Assembly: GCF_000224065.1 (NCBI RefSeq)
Contig: NZ_AFWT01000004.1
Coordinates: forward strand, 124,001 to 188,000
DNA length: 64,000 nt
DNA from: Thiorhodococcus drewsii AZ1
GTDB lineage: Bacteria > Pseudomonadota > Gammaproteobacteria > Chromatiales > Chromatiaceae
Direction of reading: 5' to 3'
The translations under genes were made by a program, and so were the position numbers. Positions 46,325 to 55,588 of this stretch are shown here, in pieces. Within the stretch, counting starts at the first letter, position 1; every line of letters begins with the position of its first letter. The notes under the pieces were generated by a model that made no database searches, was not told the DNA's origin, and worked only from the letters and a program-made list of their open reading frames with translations.

Positions 46325-47335
46325 CTATGCCGCCTCGTCCTCCTTAACGGGGAAGAGCAGCGAGGCGGCCACACCGACACCCAGCGTGCCGAGCACGATC
46401 AATAGACTGGCGGCCGGGCTGATATGGATACCGGTGTCGCCGATCGCATGATTCCAGGACTGGATCACCATCTTGCCGGCGATAAAGAAGAGCAGCGCGA
46501 TGACCGCCTTTTCCAGATGGACCAAATAGCGCGTCAGCGCCGCCAGCACGAAGTAGAGACTCCGCAGACCCAGAATGGCGAAGATCATGGCCGCGTAAAC
46601 CAGCAAGGGCTCCTGGGTCACGGCAATGACCGCTGGAACCGAATCGAACGAAAAGGCCAGATCGGAGGTCTCGATGGCGGCCAGGCAGAGGAAGGCCGGG
46701 GTGACATACATCAAGCCCTTGCGGGTGACCGACTCCATAGCGGCACCGCTGTCGACCAGTTCGCGATGTTTGACGAAGAAACGCTCGTGATAGAGCTTGG
46801 GGAAGATAGGCATGAGCTTGCCGGTCAGACGTACGCTCCAGTGATTGGAGTAGTCCTCAATCTCCTCATCGTCACCACCAGCCTTGAGCATCTGCACGGC
46901 ACTCCAGGCGACCAGGGCAGCGAAGAGAAAGCCGACCCAGGGACTGGCCATGAACAGACTGGTCCCGACCATCACGAAGATGGCGCGGAAGACCAGGGCA
47001 CCGATGATGCCCCAATAGAGGATGCGGTGCTGCAGACCCGACTTGATGCCGAACGAGGCGAAGATGGCCATGAAGACCATCAGGTTGTCCACCGAGAGGC
47101 TCTTTTCGAGCGCATAACCGGCGAGATAGAGATCCGCCCATTCCTTGCTGAAGCGCAGCCACAGATAGCCGTAGAAGCTCAAGGCGAGACAGATCCAGAA
47201 GACCGACCACTTGGCGGCGTCGGCGACACTGATCTCCTTGACCTTTTTATGGGCGAAGAGATCGAGATAAATGGACAGCCCGATGGCTGTCAGGAAGATC
47301 ACGATGGCTTCCAAGGGAAACCCGAAGTGCTGCAT
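46325..47335 (-). CDS. terC: TerC-family integral membrane protein
   Basis: A 336-residue polytopic membrane protein with about eight to nine hydrophobic helices and the TerC hallmarks: SVDNLMVFMAIF with an acidic intramembrane residue, and ETSDLAFSFDSVPAVIAV with paired aspartates. TerC proteins are linked to metal, especially manganese, export and in the Ter complex bind TerB. I start at ATG 47335 (MQHFGFPLEA), preceded by CAGGAG; an upstream start adds 19 non-hydrophobic residues. It lies about 14 kb from the main ter cluster, downstream of an HD hydrolase gene on the same strand. Confidence 0.95.
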   Translation of the reverse strand: MQHFGFPLEAIVIFLTAIGLSIYLDLFAHKKVKEISVADAAKWSVFWICLALSFYGYLWLRFSKEWADLYLAGYALEKSLSVDNLMVFMAIFASFGIKSGLQHRILYWGIIGALVFRAIFVMVGTSLFMASPWVGFLFAALVAWSAVQMLKAGGDDEEIEDYSNHWSVRLTGKLMPIFPKLYHERFFVKHRELVDSGAAMESVTRKGLMYVTPAFLCLAAIETSDLAFSFDSVPAVIAVTQEPLLVYAAMIFAILGLRSLYFVLAALTRYLVHLEKAVIALLFFIAGKMVIQSWNHAIGDTGIHISPAASLLIVLGTLGVGVAASLLFPVKEDEAA

Positions 47336-47446
47336 GAGAGGCTCCTGACTGAGCTTAGATAAGGGAAAGATCGCCCCCTGGGCGCCGGGCAAGCGACTTT
47401 CGATGAATCGGCGGAAAAAGACAAGATCGGCGAGCGGTTGGTTCCG

Positions 47447-47980
47447 TCACGGCTTGGCCGCATAGGCCGTGTCGAAGATGGCCTCCAGCCCCGCATGGGT
47501 TCCGCGCAGTTGGTCCACCACGTCGCGCGCCCAGTCGAAATAGGCACGTCGGCGCTCCAGGTCCCAGCCGCTTGGCGGGCTGTTGGCCATATCCCAGAGA
47601 TTGCAGATCTTGTCGGCCAGTTTCACCAAACGGGCTGCCTCACTCAGTCCCTTGGCGTGTTCGATCTGCAGTTGTTTGCGCTCGGCCTTGGAAAGCGACC
47701 GATCGTCGGTGACCTCCATGACGACGGAACGGATCTCGGCTCCGAAACAGGCGTCCAGCTCCTCCGGAGTCGTCTGGGTATCCTCGACCGTGTCGTGCAA
47801 CAGCGCCGCGCAGAGCACGACCGGGTCCAGGACCCCCGCCTCTGCCGACAGCAGACGCATGAGCCCGATGGGGTGATTGATATAGGGTGAGGCCTCGCGA
47901 TCCTTGCGTCTCTGATCCCGATGCTTGTGCGCAGCGAAGCTCAGCGCCTCGGCCACGCGAGTAAAGTCAGCTCGGTCCAT
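47447..47980 (-). CDS. Mesh1/RSH-like small HD hydrolase
   Basis: A 177-residue single-domain protein with the HD metal motif ALLHDTVEDTQTT, the upstream histidine in INHPIGLMRLL and the downstream KLADKICNL aspartate, as in small alarmone hydrolases (Mesh1/SAH) that degrade ppGpp. No synthetase or TGS/ACT domain is attached. GAGGAGG lies 5 bases before the ATG. It follows the CHAD gene by 31 bp and precedes terC by 111 bp on the same strand. Activity on (p)ppGpp is inferred from the family; other nucleotide substrates are possible. Confidence 0.88.
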   Translation of the reverse strand: MDRADFTRVAEALSFAAHKHRDQRRKDREASPYINHPIGLMRLLSAEAGVLDPVVLCAALLHDTVEDTQTTPEELDACFGAEIRSVVMEVTDDRSLSKAERKQLQIEHAKGLSEAARLVKLADKICNLWDMANSPPSGWDLERRRAYFDWARDVVDQLRGTHAGLEAIFDTAYAAKP

Positions 47981-48011
47981 GCATCCTCCTCTGTGTGTAG
48001 GGAACGATCAT

Positions 48012-48968
48012 TCAGCGCCCAGCACCAGACAGCGAACGGAACAGCGCCTGATGCCCCGCGTCCAGATAATCCACCAAGACCGCCTGGCAGGCGGCCCGCA
48101 TCTCCTGTCGGCGCGTCAACAGATGCCCGACCAGAGCACCCATGGCCAACAGGGTTTCGGTGCCTGCGGCACCCTCGTCCCGCATACGCCTGGCCGTATC
48201 GGTCAGGAATTCGACCTGAACGGACAGATCCTGGTAGACACCGAGTCCGTCGAGCACCCGCTTGAGCGATTTGATCAGCCGACGGGTCTCGCTCTCGGGA
48301 AAGAGGGGCGCAAAGAACTCGATCAGATAGCGCAGCTTCTTGCAGCTCTTGCGCAGCTCATGCAGCTGTTCGGGCAGCGAATCGTCTCGGATGCCGCGCG
48401 CCTCGCGGCGCACGCGCTTGGCCAGACGCCAGACCCGCTCGCCGGCCAGGGCGCCGATCTCGCGATCGGCGTTCGGCGCCTCGATCGCATCCGGGCTCTC
48501 ATCGGCCAGAAAGGCACGCCAATCCAGAATCAATCGCTGAAAGGCATCCGAATCGAATGCCGCGACCAAACGCCCGCGCTCGGCCTCGTAGCGGTTCATC
48601 AGATAGCGGCGCAGGGGCTCCAAAGCCTCACGCATTTCAGGCGGCAGGCTCGCCTCGTCATCCTCGAATCCATGCAGATAGACATCAAGGTCGCGGGTCG
48701 GCCCGGTCACCTGTTGCAGCCAGGCGAAACGCGACTTGAAATCCGCCGTGACCGCTTCATCAAAGACCCCTTTGATCTGGCCGAGCGCCGAGCGCGTACG
48801 GCGCGTCGCCACCCTCAGGTCATGCAGACATTCTGGATCCTGGTTATCACGCGCCCCATCGAGATTGTCGATCAGGATCTCGAACTGACCCGCGAGAATC
48901 CGCCTGGTAGCGACATCGGCACGCTCGTCATGCCCAAATACCAGTCCGATCCCACTGGATTTACTCAT
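48012..48968 (-). CDS. CHAD-domain protein
   Basis: A 318-residue helical protein of the CHAD family, which binds inorganic polyphosphate through conserved basic residues. Typical segments are CLHDLRVATRRTRSALG near the N-terminus and its internal counterpart QLHELRKSCKKLRYLIEFF, with histidine/arginine/lysine side chains facing a central cavity. No CYTH triphosphatase domain is fused. With the alarmone-hydrolase-like gene 31 bp downstream it suggests a link between polyphosphate and stringent signalling, which is inference. Confidence 0.92.
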   Translation of the reverse strand: MSKSSGIGLVFGHDERADVATRRILAGQFEILIDNLDGARDNQDPECLHDLRVATRRTRSALGQIKGVFDEAVTADFKSRFAWLQQVTGPTRDLDVYLHGFEDDEASLPPEMREALEPLRRYLMNRYEAERGRLVAAFDSDAFQRLILDWRAFLADESPDAIEAPNADREIGALAGERVWRLAKRVRREARGIRDDSLPEQLHELRKSCKKLRYLIEFFAPLFPESETRRLIKSLKRVLDGLGVYQDLSVQVEFLTDTARRMRDEGAAGTETLLAMGALVGHLLTRRQEMRAACQAVLVDYLDAGHQALFRSLSGAGR

Positions 48969-49147
48969 CTTCTGGCCTTTTCGTCAGCGAGCGGAGATGG
49001 CCGAAGGGTACGCGAGTCATTCGCGAGATCAAACCCATTGCGATTCACCCTGTCGTAACTGTCATAGAGATGGACTATGTTCGAAGACGAATGCTCGTCA
49101 AGGCTACGAGCGAATGACACCCACAGCCACACCGGAGGCACCAACCC

Positions 49148-50119
49148 ATGAGCCGACTGGCGCAACTCAAGAACATCACCACGGTGGTCGCCGACACGGG
49201 CGACTTCGAAGCCATCGCGGACTACCAGCCACAGGACGCGACCACCAATCCGTCGCTGCTCTTCAAGGCCGCCCAGATGCCGCAATATCGTGAACTGGTC
49301 GAGGACGCGGTGCTGTTCGGCAAGGAGCGCGGCAAGGACAACCGCATCGCCCAGGCACGCTCGACCATGGACAAACTGGCGGTCAATTTCGGCGCCGAGA
49401 TCCTCAAGATCGTCCCGGGACGCGTCTCGACGGAGATCGACGCCCGACTCTCTTTCAACACCGAGGCCACGGTGCGCCGCGCCGAGGAACTGGTGACGCT
49501 CTATCGCGACGCTGGAATCGACCCGAGCGAACGGGTGCTGTTCAAGATCGCCTCGACCTGGGAGGGCATCCGCGCGGCGGAGATCCTGGAACGCCAGGGT
49601 CTTCATTGCAACATGACCCTCTTGTTCAGCTTCGCCCAGGCAGTGGCCTGCGCCGATGCCGGCGTGACCCTCATCTCGCCCTTCGTCGGACGCATCCTCG
49701 ACTGGTACAAAAACGCAGAGAAGGTCTCCGGCTATCCGGCCGACGAGGATCCGGGCGTCCAGTCCGTGACCCGTATCTACAATTACTACAAGCGTCACGG
49801 CTATCAGACGGTGGTCATGGGCGCGAGCTTCCGCAATCTCGACGAGATCCTTGGGCTGGCCGGGTGCGATTATCTCACCATCGCCCCCACCCTGCTGGGC
49901 GAACTCGCCTCCACCGACGGCGAGGTTCCCCGCAAGCTCGACCCCGAGAAGGCGCTCGCCATGGACATCCCCAAGGTCGACTACGACGAGCCCAGCTTCC
50001 GCTGGGAACTCAACGAGGACGCCATGGCGACCGAGAAGCTCGCCGAAGGCATCCGGCTGTTCGCCGCAGACACCCGCAAACTGGAGCAATTCACCCACGA
50101 GGTCTGCCAGACCTGCTGA
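49148..50119 (+). CDS. tal: Transaldolase
   Basis: Transaldolase moves a dihydroxyacetone unit between sugar phosphates in the pentose phosphate pathway. The 323-residue protein matches the TalB type: [10 protein letters not shown] and DATTNPSLL at the N-terminus, the Schiff-base lysine in [15 protein letters not shown], and [18 protein letters not shown] lies about 9 bases before the ATG. It stands alone between a divergent CHAD gene and rsmA. Confidence 0.96.
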   Translation: MSRLAQLKNITTVVADTGDFEAIADYQPQDATTNPSLLFKAAQMPQYRELVEDAVLFGKERGKDNRIAQARSTMDKLAVNFGAEILKIVPGRVSTEIDARLSFNTEATVRRAEELVTLYRDAGIDPSERVLFKIASTWEGIRAAEILERQGLHCNMTLLFSFAQAVACADAGVTLISPFVGRILDWYKNAEKVSGYPADEDPGVQSVTRIYNYYKRHGYQTVVMGASFRNLDEILGLAGCDYLTIAPTLLGELASTDGEVPRKLDPEKALAMDIPKVDYDEPSFRWELNEDAMATEKLAEGIRLFAADTRKLEQFTHEVCQTC

Positions 50120-50234
50120 GAACGCCGATCGGACCGGACGTGGGACTCGAACGTTCGATTGCCACGTCACGGCACCGTCCGCACCGCAACCTCGGGGTCT
50201 ACGCGCGGACGGACCTTTCGGGTACTCTTGACCG

Positions 50235-51029
50235 ATGGAACACCAACCTCGCAAGCGCTTCGGCCAAAATTTCCTCCATGATCCATCGGTCATCCAACGC
50301 ATCCACACAGCGATCGGCGCCAAACCAGGCGATCGGCTGGTCGAGATCGGCCCGGGACAGGGGGCCATCACCCAGGGACTCCTGACCGCCACCGGCGCGC
50401 TCGACGTCGTCGAGCTGGATCGCGACCTCATCGAGCCGCTGCGCGCGCGGCTTGGTCCGCTAGGCGATCTGCGCATCCACAACGTCGACGCACTCAAATT
50501 CTCGCTCCGCGACCTCGCCGGAGAGACCGGCAGGGTGCGGGTCATCGGCAATCTGCCCTACAACATCTCGACCCCGCTCCTATTCCATTTCCTCGATCAA
50601 AGCGACTGCATCCTGGATCTCCACCTGATGCTGCAGAAGGAGGTGGTGGACCGCATCGTCGCGGATCCCGGGGACAAGATCTACGGCCGACTCTCGGTCA
50701 TGGTTCAGACTACCTGTAGCGCCAGCAGTCTGTTCCGCATCGGACCGGGCGCCTTCACGCCAGCCCCCAAGGTCGATTCCGCCTTCCTGCGTCTGCGCCC
50801 GCTGCGCCCCCGGCCACATCCGATCGAGGATCCGGCACTGCACGCGCGGATCGTCGCCGCCGCCTTCGGCCAGCGACGCAAGACGCTGCGCAACAGCCTC
50901 TCGACACTGATCGACGCCGCGACATTCGAGGCGGCGGACATCGACCCAACGCTGCGGGCGGAGAAGCTCGACGTGGCCAGCTTCGCCAGACTGGCGAACG
51001 TCGCTTGCAATTCCCTGTCGAAGACATGA
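50235..51029 (+). CDS. rsmA: 16S rRNA (adenine(1518)-N6/(1519)-N6)-dimethyltransferase
   Basis: RsmA (KsgA) dimethylates two adjacent adenines near the 3' end of 16S rRNA during 30S maturation. The 264-residue protein has RKRFGQNFLHD at the start, the SAM-binding VEIGPGQGAIT, the acidic VVELDRDL and the catalytic NLPYNIST. No clear ribosome-binding site precedes the ATG. The lon gene begins 64 bp after its stop. Confidence 0.96.
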   Translation: MEHQPRKRFGQNFLHDPSVIQRIHTAIGAKPGDRLVEIGPGQGAITQGLLTATGALDVVELDRDLIEPLRARLGPLGDLRIHNVDALKFSLRDLAGETGRVRVIGNLPYNISTPLLFHFLDQSDCILDLHLMLQKEVVDRIVADPGDKIYGRLSVMVQTTCSASSLFRIGPGAFTPAPKVDSAFLRLRPLRPRPHPIEDPALHARIVAAAFGQRRKTLRNSLSTLIDAATFEAADIDPTLRAEKLDVASFARLANVACNSLSKT

Positions 51030-51036
51030 AATTTAC

Positions 51037-51060
51037 CGATCGATCATCGACGATCGATCG
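51037..51060. promoter_or_regulatory. GATC-rich inverted repeat in the lon leader
   Basis: CGATCGATC (51037-51045) and GATCGATCG (51052-51060) form a perfect 9-bp inverted repeat with a 6-base spacer. Four or more GATC sites fall in the 24 bp. TTTTTT follows shortly after (about 51069-51074). It may be a weak terminator after rsmA or an operator or methylation-sensitive site for lon. Confidence 0.4.
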
Positions 51061-51093
51061 TCAAGACATTTTTTGAACGAGGACATTGTTGTA

Positions 51094-53511
51094 ATGGTGG
51101 ACGAGGAATACGCGGAAGAGATCCAGGAAAACGACCCACAGGAGCTCGACGAGGACGGGGTGGCGCAGACATCTGTTCAGCTCGCGCGCGCCAACGACGT
51201 ACTGCCGACCGATATCCATCTGCTTCCGGTCGCCGCGCGGCCCTTCTTCCCAGGCCAGGCCGTCCCCTTGATGATGACCGCCGAGCACTGGGAGCCGACC
51301 ATGAAGGCGGTTGCCGAGACCGATCACAAGATCATCGGCGTGGTACTGGTCGACAGCGAAACCTCCGAGACAGCCGAGCCCCATAACTTTCGCCGTATCG
51401 GAACCGCCTGCCGGGTCCATCGTATCCACAAGCAGGACGGTCATCTGCAGGTCCTGGTCGAGTGTCTGCAACGCTTCAGACTCACCGACTGGGCCAACCG
51501 CACCACACCCTTCGTCGCCCGCGTCGCCTATCTGCCCGAGCCGGAGGGTCCGCCGAGCAGCGAGACCAAGGCCTACGCCGTCGCCGTCATCAATACCATC
51601 AAGGAGCTGCTGCCGCTCAATCCGCTCTATGTCGAGGAGCTGCGGATGTTCCTCGATCGATTCGGTCCGGAGGATCCGTCCCACCTGGCCGATTTTGCCG
51701 CCAGCCTGACCACCTCCTCCAAGGATCAGCTCCAAGAGGTGTTGGAGATCGTGCCGCTGCTCCAGCGCATGGAAAAGGTGCTGGTGCTGCTCAACAACGA
51801 ACTCGAACTCGCCCGCGCCCAGCAGAAGATCCGGCGCACGGTCGAGGAGAAGATGCACAAGCAGCAGCGCGAGTTCTTCCTGCGCGAGCAGCTCAAGGCG
51901 ATCCAGAAGGAGCTGGGCATCGCCAAGGACGACCGCACCGCCGAGATCGACAAATTCAACGAGCGTCTCGAAGGGCTCACCCTGACCGAGCAGGCCCAGA
52001 AGCGGGTCGACGAGGAGCTGACCAAGATGGGCATGCTGGAGACCGGCTCGCCCGAATACTCGGTCACCCGCAACTATCTGGACTGGATCACCCTGCTGCC
52101 CTGGGGCAAGCACTCCAAGGACAAACTCGACCTCAAGCGCGCGCGCCGCGTGCTCGACCGCGACCATTACGGCCTTGAAGACGTCAAGAAGCGCATCCTG
52201 GAGTTCCTTGCAGTCGGTATCCACAAGGGCGAGATCGCCGGATCCATCATCCTGTTGGTCGGTCCGCCGGGCGTCGGCAAGACCTCGATCGGCCGCTCGA
52301 TCGCCGACACGCTCGGACGCCAGTTCTACCGCTTCTCGGTCGGCGGCATTCGCGACGAGGCCGAAATCAAGGGCCATCGCCGCACCTACATCGGCGCCAT
52401 GCCGGGCAAGTTCCTCCAGGCCATGAAGGACGCCGACACCGCCAACCCGGTGATCCTGCTCGACGAGATCGACAAGATCGGCAACTCCTACCACGGCGAC
52501 CCGGCCTCCGCGCTGCTGGAGGTCCTGGATCCCGAGCAGAACAGCGACTTCCTCGATCACTATCTCGATCTGCGCTTCGACCTCTCCAAGGTGCTCTTCG
52601 TCTGCACGGCCAACCAGCTCGACACCATTCCCGGACCGCTGCTGGACCGCATGGAGGTCATCAAGCTCTCCGGTTACATCGCCGAGGAGAAGCTCGAAAT
52701 CGCCAAGAAATACCTGCTTCCGCGCCAGATCGAGCGGGCCGGACTGGACAAAAAATCGGTCAAGCTGGACGTCAAGACACTGCGCGCCCTGATCGAGGGC
52801 TATGCGCGCGACGCCGGGGTGCGACGCCTGGAGAAGCAGCTCGGCAAGATCGTGCGCAAGGTCGCCGTACGCATGTTGGAAGGCGAGGAGACGCCGATTC
52901 AGGTCAGCCGCGACGATCTCAAGGACTATCTCGGCAGCCCGGTCTTCCGCGACGAACGCAAGCTCTCTGGACCGGGCGTGGTCACCGGGCTGGCCTGGAC
53001 CTCGATGGGAGGTGCCACCCTATCGATCGAGGCGGCTCGCACGCACTCATTCAATCGCGGCTTCAAGCTGACCGGCCAGCTGGGCGATGTCATGAAGGAG
53101 TCCGCCGAGATCGCCTACGGCTATCTGGTCAGCCACGCCGCCCAATTCGGCGCCGATGCGGCCTTCTTCGAGAAGTCCTTCATCCATCTGCACGTGCCCG
53201 CTGGCGCAACGCCGAAGGATGGCCCCTCGGCCGGCATCACCATCGCCTCGGCACTGCTCTCGCTCGCCCGAGACAAGCCGGTGCGCCGGATCGCCATGAC
53301 CGGCGAGATCACGCTGACCGGCGAGGTCTTCCCGGTCGGCGGCATCCGCGAGAAGCTGATCGCCGCACGCCGCGCCGGGATCAAGGAGCTCATCCTGCCC
53401 GCCGACAATCAGGGCGATTTCGAAGAGGTGCCCGAGCACGTCAGCAAGGGGCTCCATGTCCACTTCGCCTCGCGCTTCGATGACGTGGCACCGCTGCTGT
53501 TCAAGGACTGA
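51094..53511 (+). CDS. lon: ATP-dependent Lon protease
   Basis: Lon degrades damaged and regulatory proteins. The 805-residue protein has an N-terminal substrate-binding domain (about 35-230), an AAA+ module (Walker [10 protein letters not shown] at 390-398, Walker [11 protein letters not shown]) and a C-terminal protease domain with Ser712 in DGPSAGI and the lysine in [12 protein letters not shown] (about 754). The extended acidic N-terminus ([19 protein letters not shown]) is longer than in E. coli Lon. I choose ATG 51094, with CGAGGA about 10 bases upstream, rather than a TTG seven codons earlier. Confidence 0.96.
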   Translation: MVDEEYAEEIQENDPQELDEDGVAQTSVQLARANDVLPTDIHLLPVAARPFFPGQAVPLMMTAEHWEPTMKAVAETDHKIIGVVLVDSETSETAEPHNFRRIGTACRVHRIHKQDGHLQVLVECLQRFRLTDWANRTTPFVARVAYLPEPEGPPSSETKAYAVAVINTIKELLPLNPLYVEELRMFLDRFGPEDPSHLADFAASLTTSSKDQLQEVLEIVPLLQRMEKVLVLLNNELELARAQQKIRRTVEEKMHKQQREFFLREQLKAIQKELGIAKDDRTAEIDKFNERLEGLTLTEQAQKRVDEELTKMGMLETGSPEYSVTRNYLDWITLLPWGKHSKDKLDLKRARRVLDRDHYGLEDVKKRILEFLAVGIHKGEIAGSIILLVGPPGVGKTSIGRSIADTLGRQFYRFSVGGIRDEAEIKGHRRTYIGAMPGKFLQAMKDADTANPVILLDEIDKIGNSYHGDPASALLEVLDPEQNSDFLDHYLDLRFDLSKVLFVCTANQLDTIPGPLLDRMEVIKLSGYIAEEKLEIAKKYLLPRQIERAGLDKKSVKLDVKTLRALIEGYARDAGVRRLEKQLGKIVRKVAVRMLEGEETPIQVSRDDLKDYLGSPVFRDERKLSGPGVVTGLAWTSMGGATLSIEAARTHSFNRGFKLTGQLGDVMKESAEIAYGYLVSHAAQFGADAAFFEKSFIHLHVPAGATPKDGPSAGITIASALLSLARDKPVRRIAMTGEITLTGEVFPVGGIREKLIAARRAGIKELILPADNQGDFEEVPEHVSKGLHVHFASRFDDVAPLLFKD

Positions 53512-53526
53512 CTCTCGACCTCGCCA

Positions 53527-53566
53527 CGAGCCCCCATCACGACAACGCAGCGTGCTGGGGGGCTCG
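53527..53566. terminator. Hairpin between convergent lon and O-antigen-ligase-like genes
   Basis: CGAGCCCCCA (53527-53536) pairs with TGGGGGGCTCG (53556-53566) with one bulged G. It begins 15 bp after the lon stop and reaches into the 3' end of the convergent gene. No T-run follows, so it is at best a partial terminator. Confidence 0.4.
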
Positions 53567-54970
53567 ATCCATTTCAGCAACCTGGACCGAGGACCTGTCC
53601 CCGTGGCTCCAGTGCGCGAGGCCGAGCAAGGCGATACAGAGATACCCGAAGACCACGGCCGGCATCTGCATGCTGAAATCGACCGAGGAGTGGATGGCGA
53701 TCTGGGTCGTCGCGGCGACGGACAGCAGGGCATATTCGTAGTCGGTGCGTCGTCGGCTCAGATACCAGGCGAAGAGAAACAGCAGCGCGACGGCGAGGAA
53801 GACCATCAGGGCCGCCGGCCAGCCGACATCCATGATCATCTCCAGATAGTCGTTGTGACCGCGATCGAAGAAGGCGGTGACGGATCCGTCCCGGAACAAC
53901 CGGAAGGCACTCTCGAACGACCCCAAGCCATAGCCCGTCCAGGGCCGCTCGGAGATCGCGTCCAGCATGAGCGGATAGACCAGAAAGCGACCGTCGCCAT
54001 CCTCGAACAGCCGGGAGAAGCGCTCGGTCGTCAAGGCCCCGCTCAAGACGAAATTGAAAAGGAGAAATCCGAGCAGGACCCCAAGCATCATCGATCCGAG
54101 GGTGCGCGCCTGACCGCGCTGGAGCCGCACCGTCCAGGCGGCCAGCAGCAGGCTGGACGCCACCAGCATGGCCGTCAGGCCCATGCGCGATCCGGTCAGG
54201 AGAACCGCGACGAAACACATGAGCATGACCATCGGCGGCAGCCAGCCCCGCGAGGTCAGGGTTTCGATGAACTCGCGCAGCTTGGTGCGATGACTCTTTT
54301 CGGCAACCAGGGTCTGTCTCAGATAGCGCAGCACCAGCGCCAATGAGGCCAGAACACCAAGCCCCGCATAGGTCGCGTAGCTATTGCGATTGACGAAGGT
54401 GCTGGTCAAGACACCCCGATAGGCGGTCTTGTCGAACCAGAGGATAGTCTCCAATCCGGAGAAATAGACGCTGAGACCGTAGAGCGCATAACCTGCCTGG
54501 GCGGCAACGAAGATCTTGAGCAGAAGCTCGACATTGCGCTGGCGCCGGGCATGCCAGACCACCAGTAAGCCAAAGCCGATATAGCTCAGATACTTGATGG
54601 CAACCGTCAGCGTGCGCTCGGGCGTCAGGGACAGATAGCCTTTCAGACTGGGATCGCCTAAGACGCTGGCCGTCTCCGCCCAGATCGGATGCTGCCATGC
54701 GGGGAAGAGCCCAGGCACGGCCTGGAGATACCCCCAGAGGGCGACCAGTGCCATCAGGATGCCCGCAATGCCGAGCGGCCAGGGAACGCCCGGCATGGCC
54801 CGCCCCGCGCGCCAGCGGTCGAACACATAGGCGAGCAGCCCGACCGCAACCAGCACCGCATAGAGATGCGACCAGACCGGACGAACGCTTGCGAACGGCA
54901 GGGGGCTGAAGACGATGATCCAGAAGGAGAGCCCTCGCATGGGGCGTGATCGATCGCTAGCGGTTGACAC
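53537..54970 (-). CDS. O-antigen ligase / Wzy-like polytopic membrane protein
   Basis: A 477-residue membrane protein with about ten to twelve hydrophobic helices and the Wzy_C/WaaL signature: the FVNRNSYATYAGLG segment, VLLTGSRMGLTAML, and a periplasmic loop containing ERPWTGYGLGSFESAFR and DRGHNDYLEMIMDVG. Such enzymes join or polymerise glycan chains on lipid carriers at the outer face of the inner membrane. The GTG start at 54970 has GAGGAA just upstream; an ATG ten codons later (54940) has none. No other polysaccharide gene lies nearby, so the glycan is unknown. Confidence 0.85.
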   Translation of the reverse strand: MSTASDRSRPMRGLSFWIIVFSPLPFASVRPVWSHLYAVLVAVGLLAYVFDRWRAGRAMPGVPWPLGIAGILMALVALWGYLQAVPGLFPAWQHPIWAETASVLGDPSLKGYLSLTPERTLTVAIKYLSYIGFGLLVVWHARRQRNVELLLKIFVAAQAGYALYGLSVYFSGLETILWFDKTAYRGVLTSTFVNRNSYATYAGLGVLASLALVLRYLRQTLVAEKSHRTKLREFIETLTSRGWLPPMVMLMCFVAVLLTGSRMGLTAMLVASSLLLAAWTVRLQRGQARTLGSMMLGVLLGFLLFNFVLSGALTTERFSRLFEDGDGRFLVYPLMLDAISERPWTGYGLGSFESAFRLFRDGSVTAFFDRGHNDYLEMIMDVGWPAALMVFLAVALLFLFAWYLSRRRTDYEYALLSVAATTQIAIHSSVDFSMQMPAVVFGYLCIALLGLAHWSHGDRSSVQVAEMDRAPQHAALS

Positions 54971-55045
54971 TCCATTTCCTCACGCTGACAGGCCCCGTCT
55001 AGCGGGAGCTCGATACGGAGCGCAAATTGTACACTCACGGACGGT

Positions 55046-55066
55046 CGATGCACGCGGCGTGCATCG
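55046..55066. promoter_or_regulatory. Perfect 21-bp palindrome upstream of the universal stress protein gene
   Basis: CGATGCACGC and GCGTGCATCG flank a central G, giving two perfect 10-bp arms. It lies 27 bp before the ATG at 55094 and between two divergent genes. It fits a dimeric regulator's operator, or a hairpin in the usp leader. The regulator is unknown. Confidence 0.5.
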
Positions 55067-55093
55067 CGCAAGACGAACCGCACCGGAACACAC

Positions 55094-55588
55094 ATGAGCA
55101 ACGAAACGCATACCCGCCCCATCCTGGTCCCGGTCGACTTCTCCAGCCATTCCGAGGCGGCCCTGTTGTGGGCGGTCGAACTCGCCAAGTGTCACCACAG
55201 TCCCTTGCTCATCCTGCATGTGGTCCATGATCCGGGAACCATGCAGGGCTATTACAGCCGCGCACTCAAGAAAAAGCAGCTGCACCGGATCGAGGACGGC
55301 GCAGCGGACATGCTGACCGACTTCCTACGCACCCTCGGCAAACAGCATCCCGAGCTCGGAAAGCCGAACGACCTGGAGTCGCTCCTGGTCAAGGGACTTC
55401 CCAGCTCTCGCATTTTAGAGATCGCCAACCAGCGCTCGGCCAGCATGATCGTCATGGGCAGCAAGGGGCTGACCGGGCTCAAGCACCTCTTGATCGGCTC
55501 GGTGGCCGAGCGCGTCATGCATCGCGCACGGATCCCGGTCACCATCGTCAAGTCCGCGCCCCCCCAGACGGGAACCGATTCACCATGA
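55094..55588 (+). CDS. Universal stress protein (UspA family)
   Basis: A 164-residue Usp-fold protein starting VPVDFSSHSEAALLWAVELAK, with the ATP-binding loop GSKGLTGLKHLLIGSVAE near the C-terminus (G-x2-G-x9-GS pattern), indicating the nucleotide-binding subclass. Its stop overlaps the start of the phosphate cotransporter gene as ATGA, so the two are translated together. It lies behind the palindrome at 55046-55066. Usp proteins respond to starvation and oxidative stress; a specific link to phosphate here is inferred from the overlap. Confidence 0.94.
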   Translation: MSNETHTRPILVPVDFSSHSEAALLWAVELAKCHHSPLLILHVVHDPGTMQGYYSRALKKKQLHRIEDGAADMLTDFLRTLGKQHPELGKPNDLESLLVKGLPSSRILEIANQRSASMIVMGSKGLTGLKHLLIGSVAERVMHRARIPVTIVKSAPPQTGTDSP

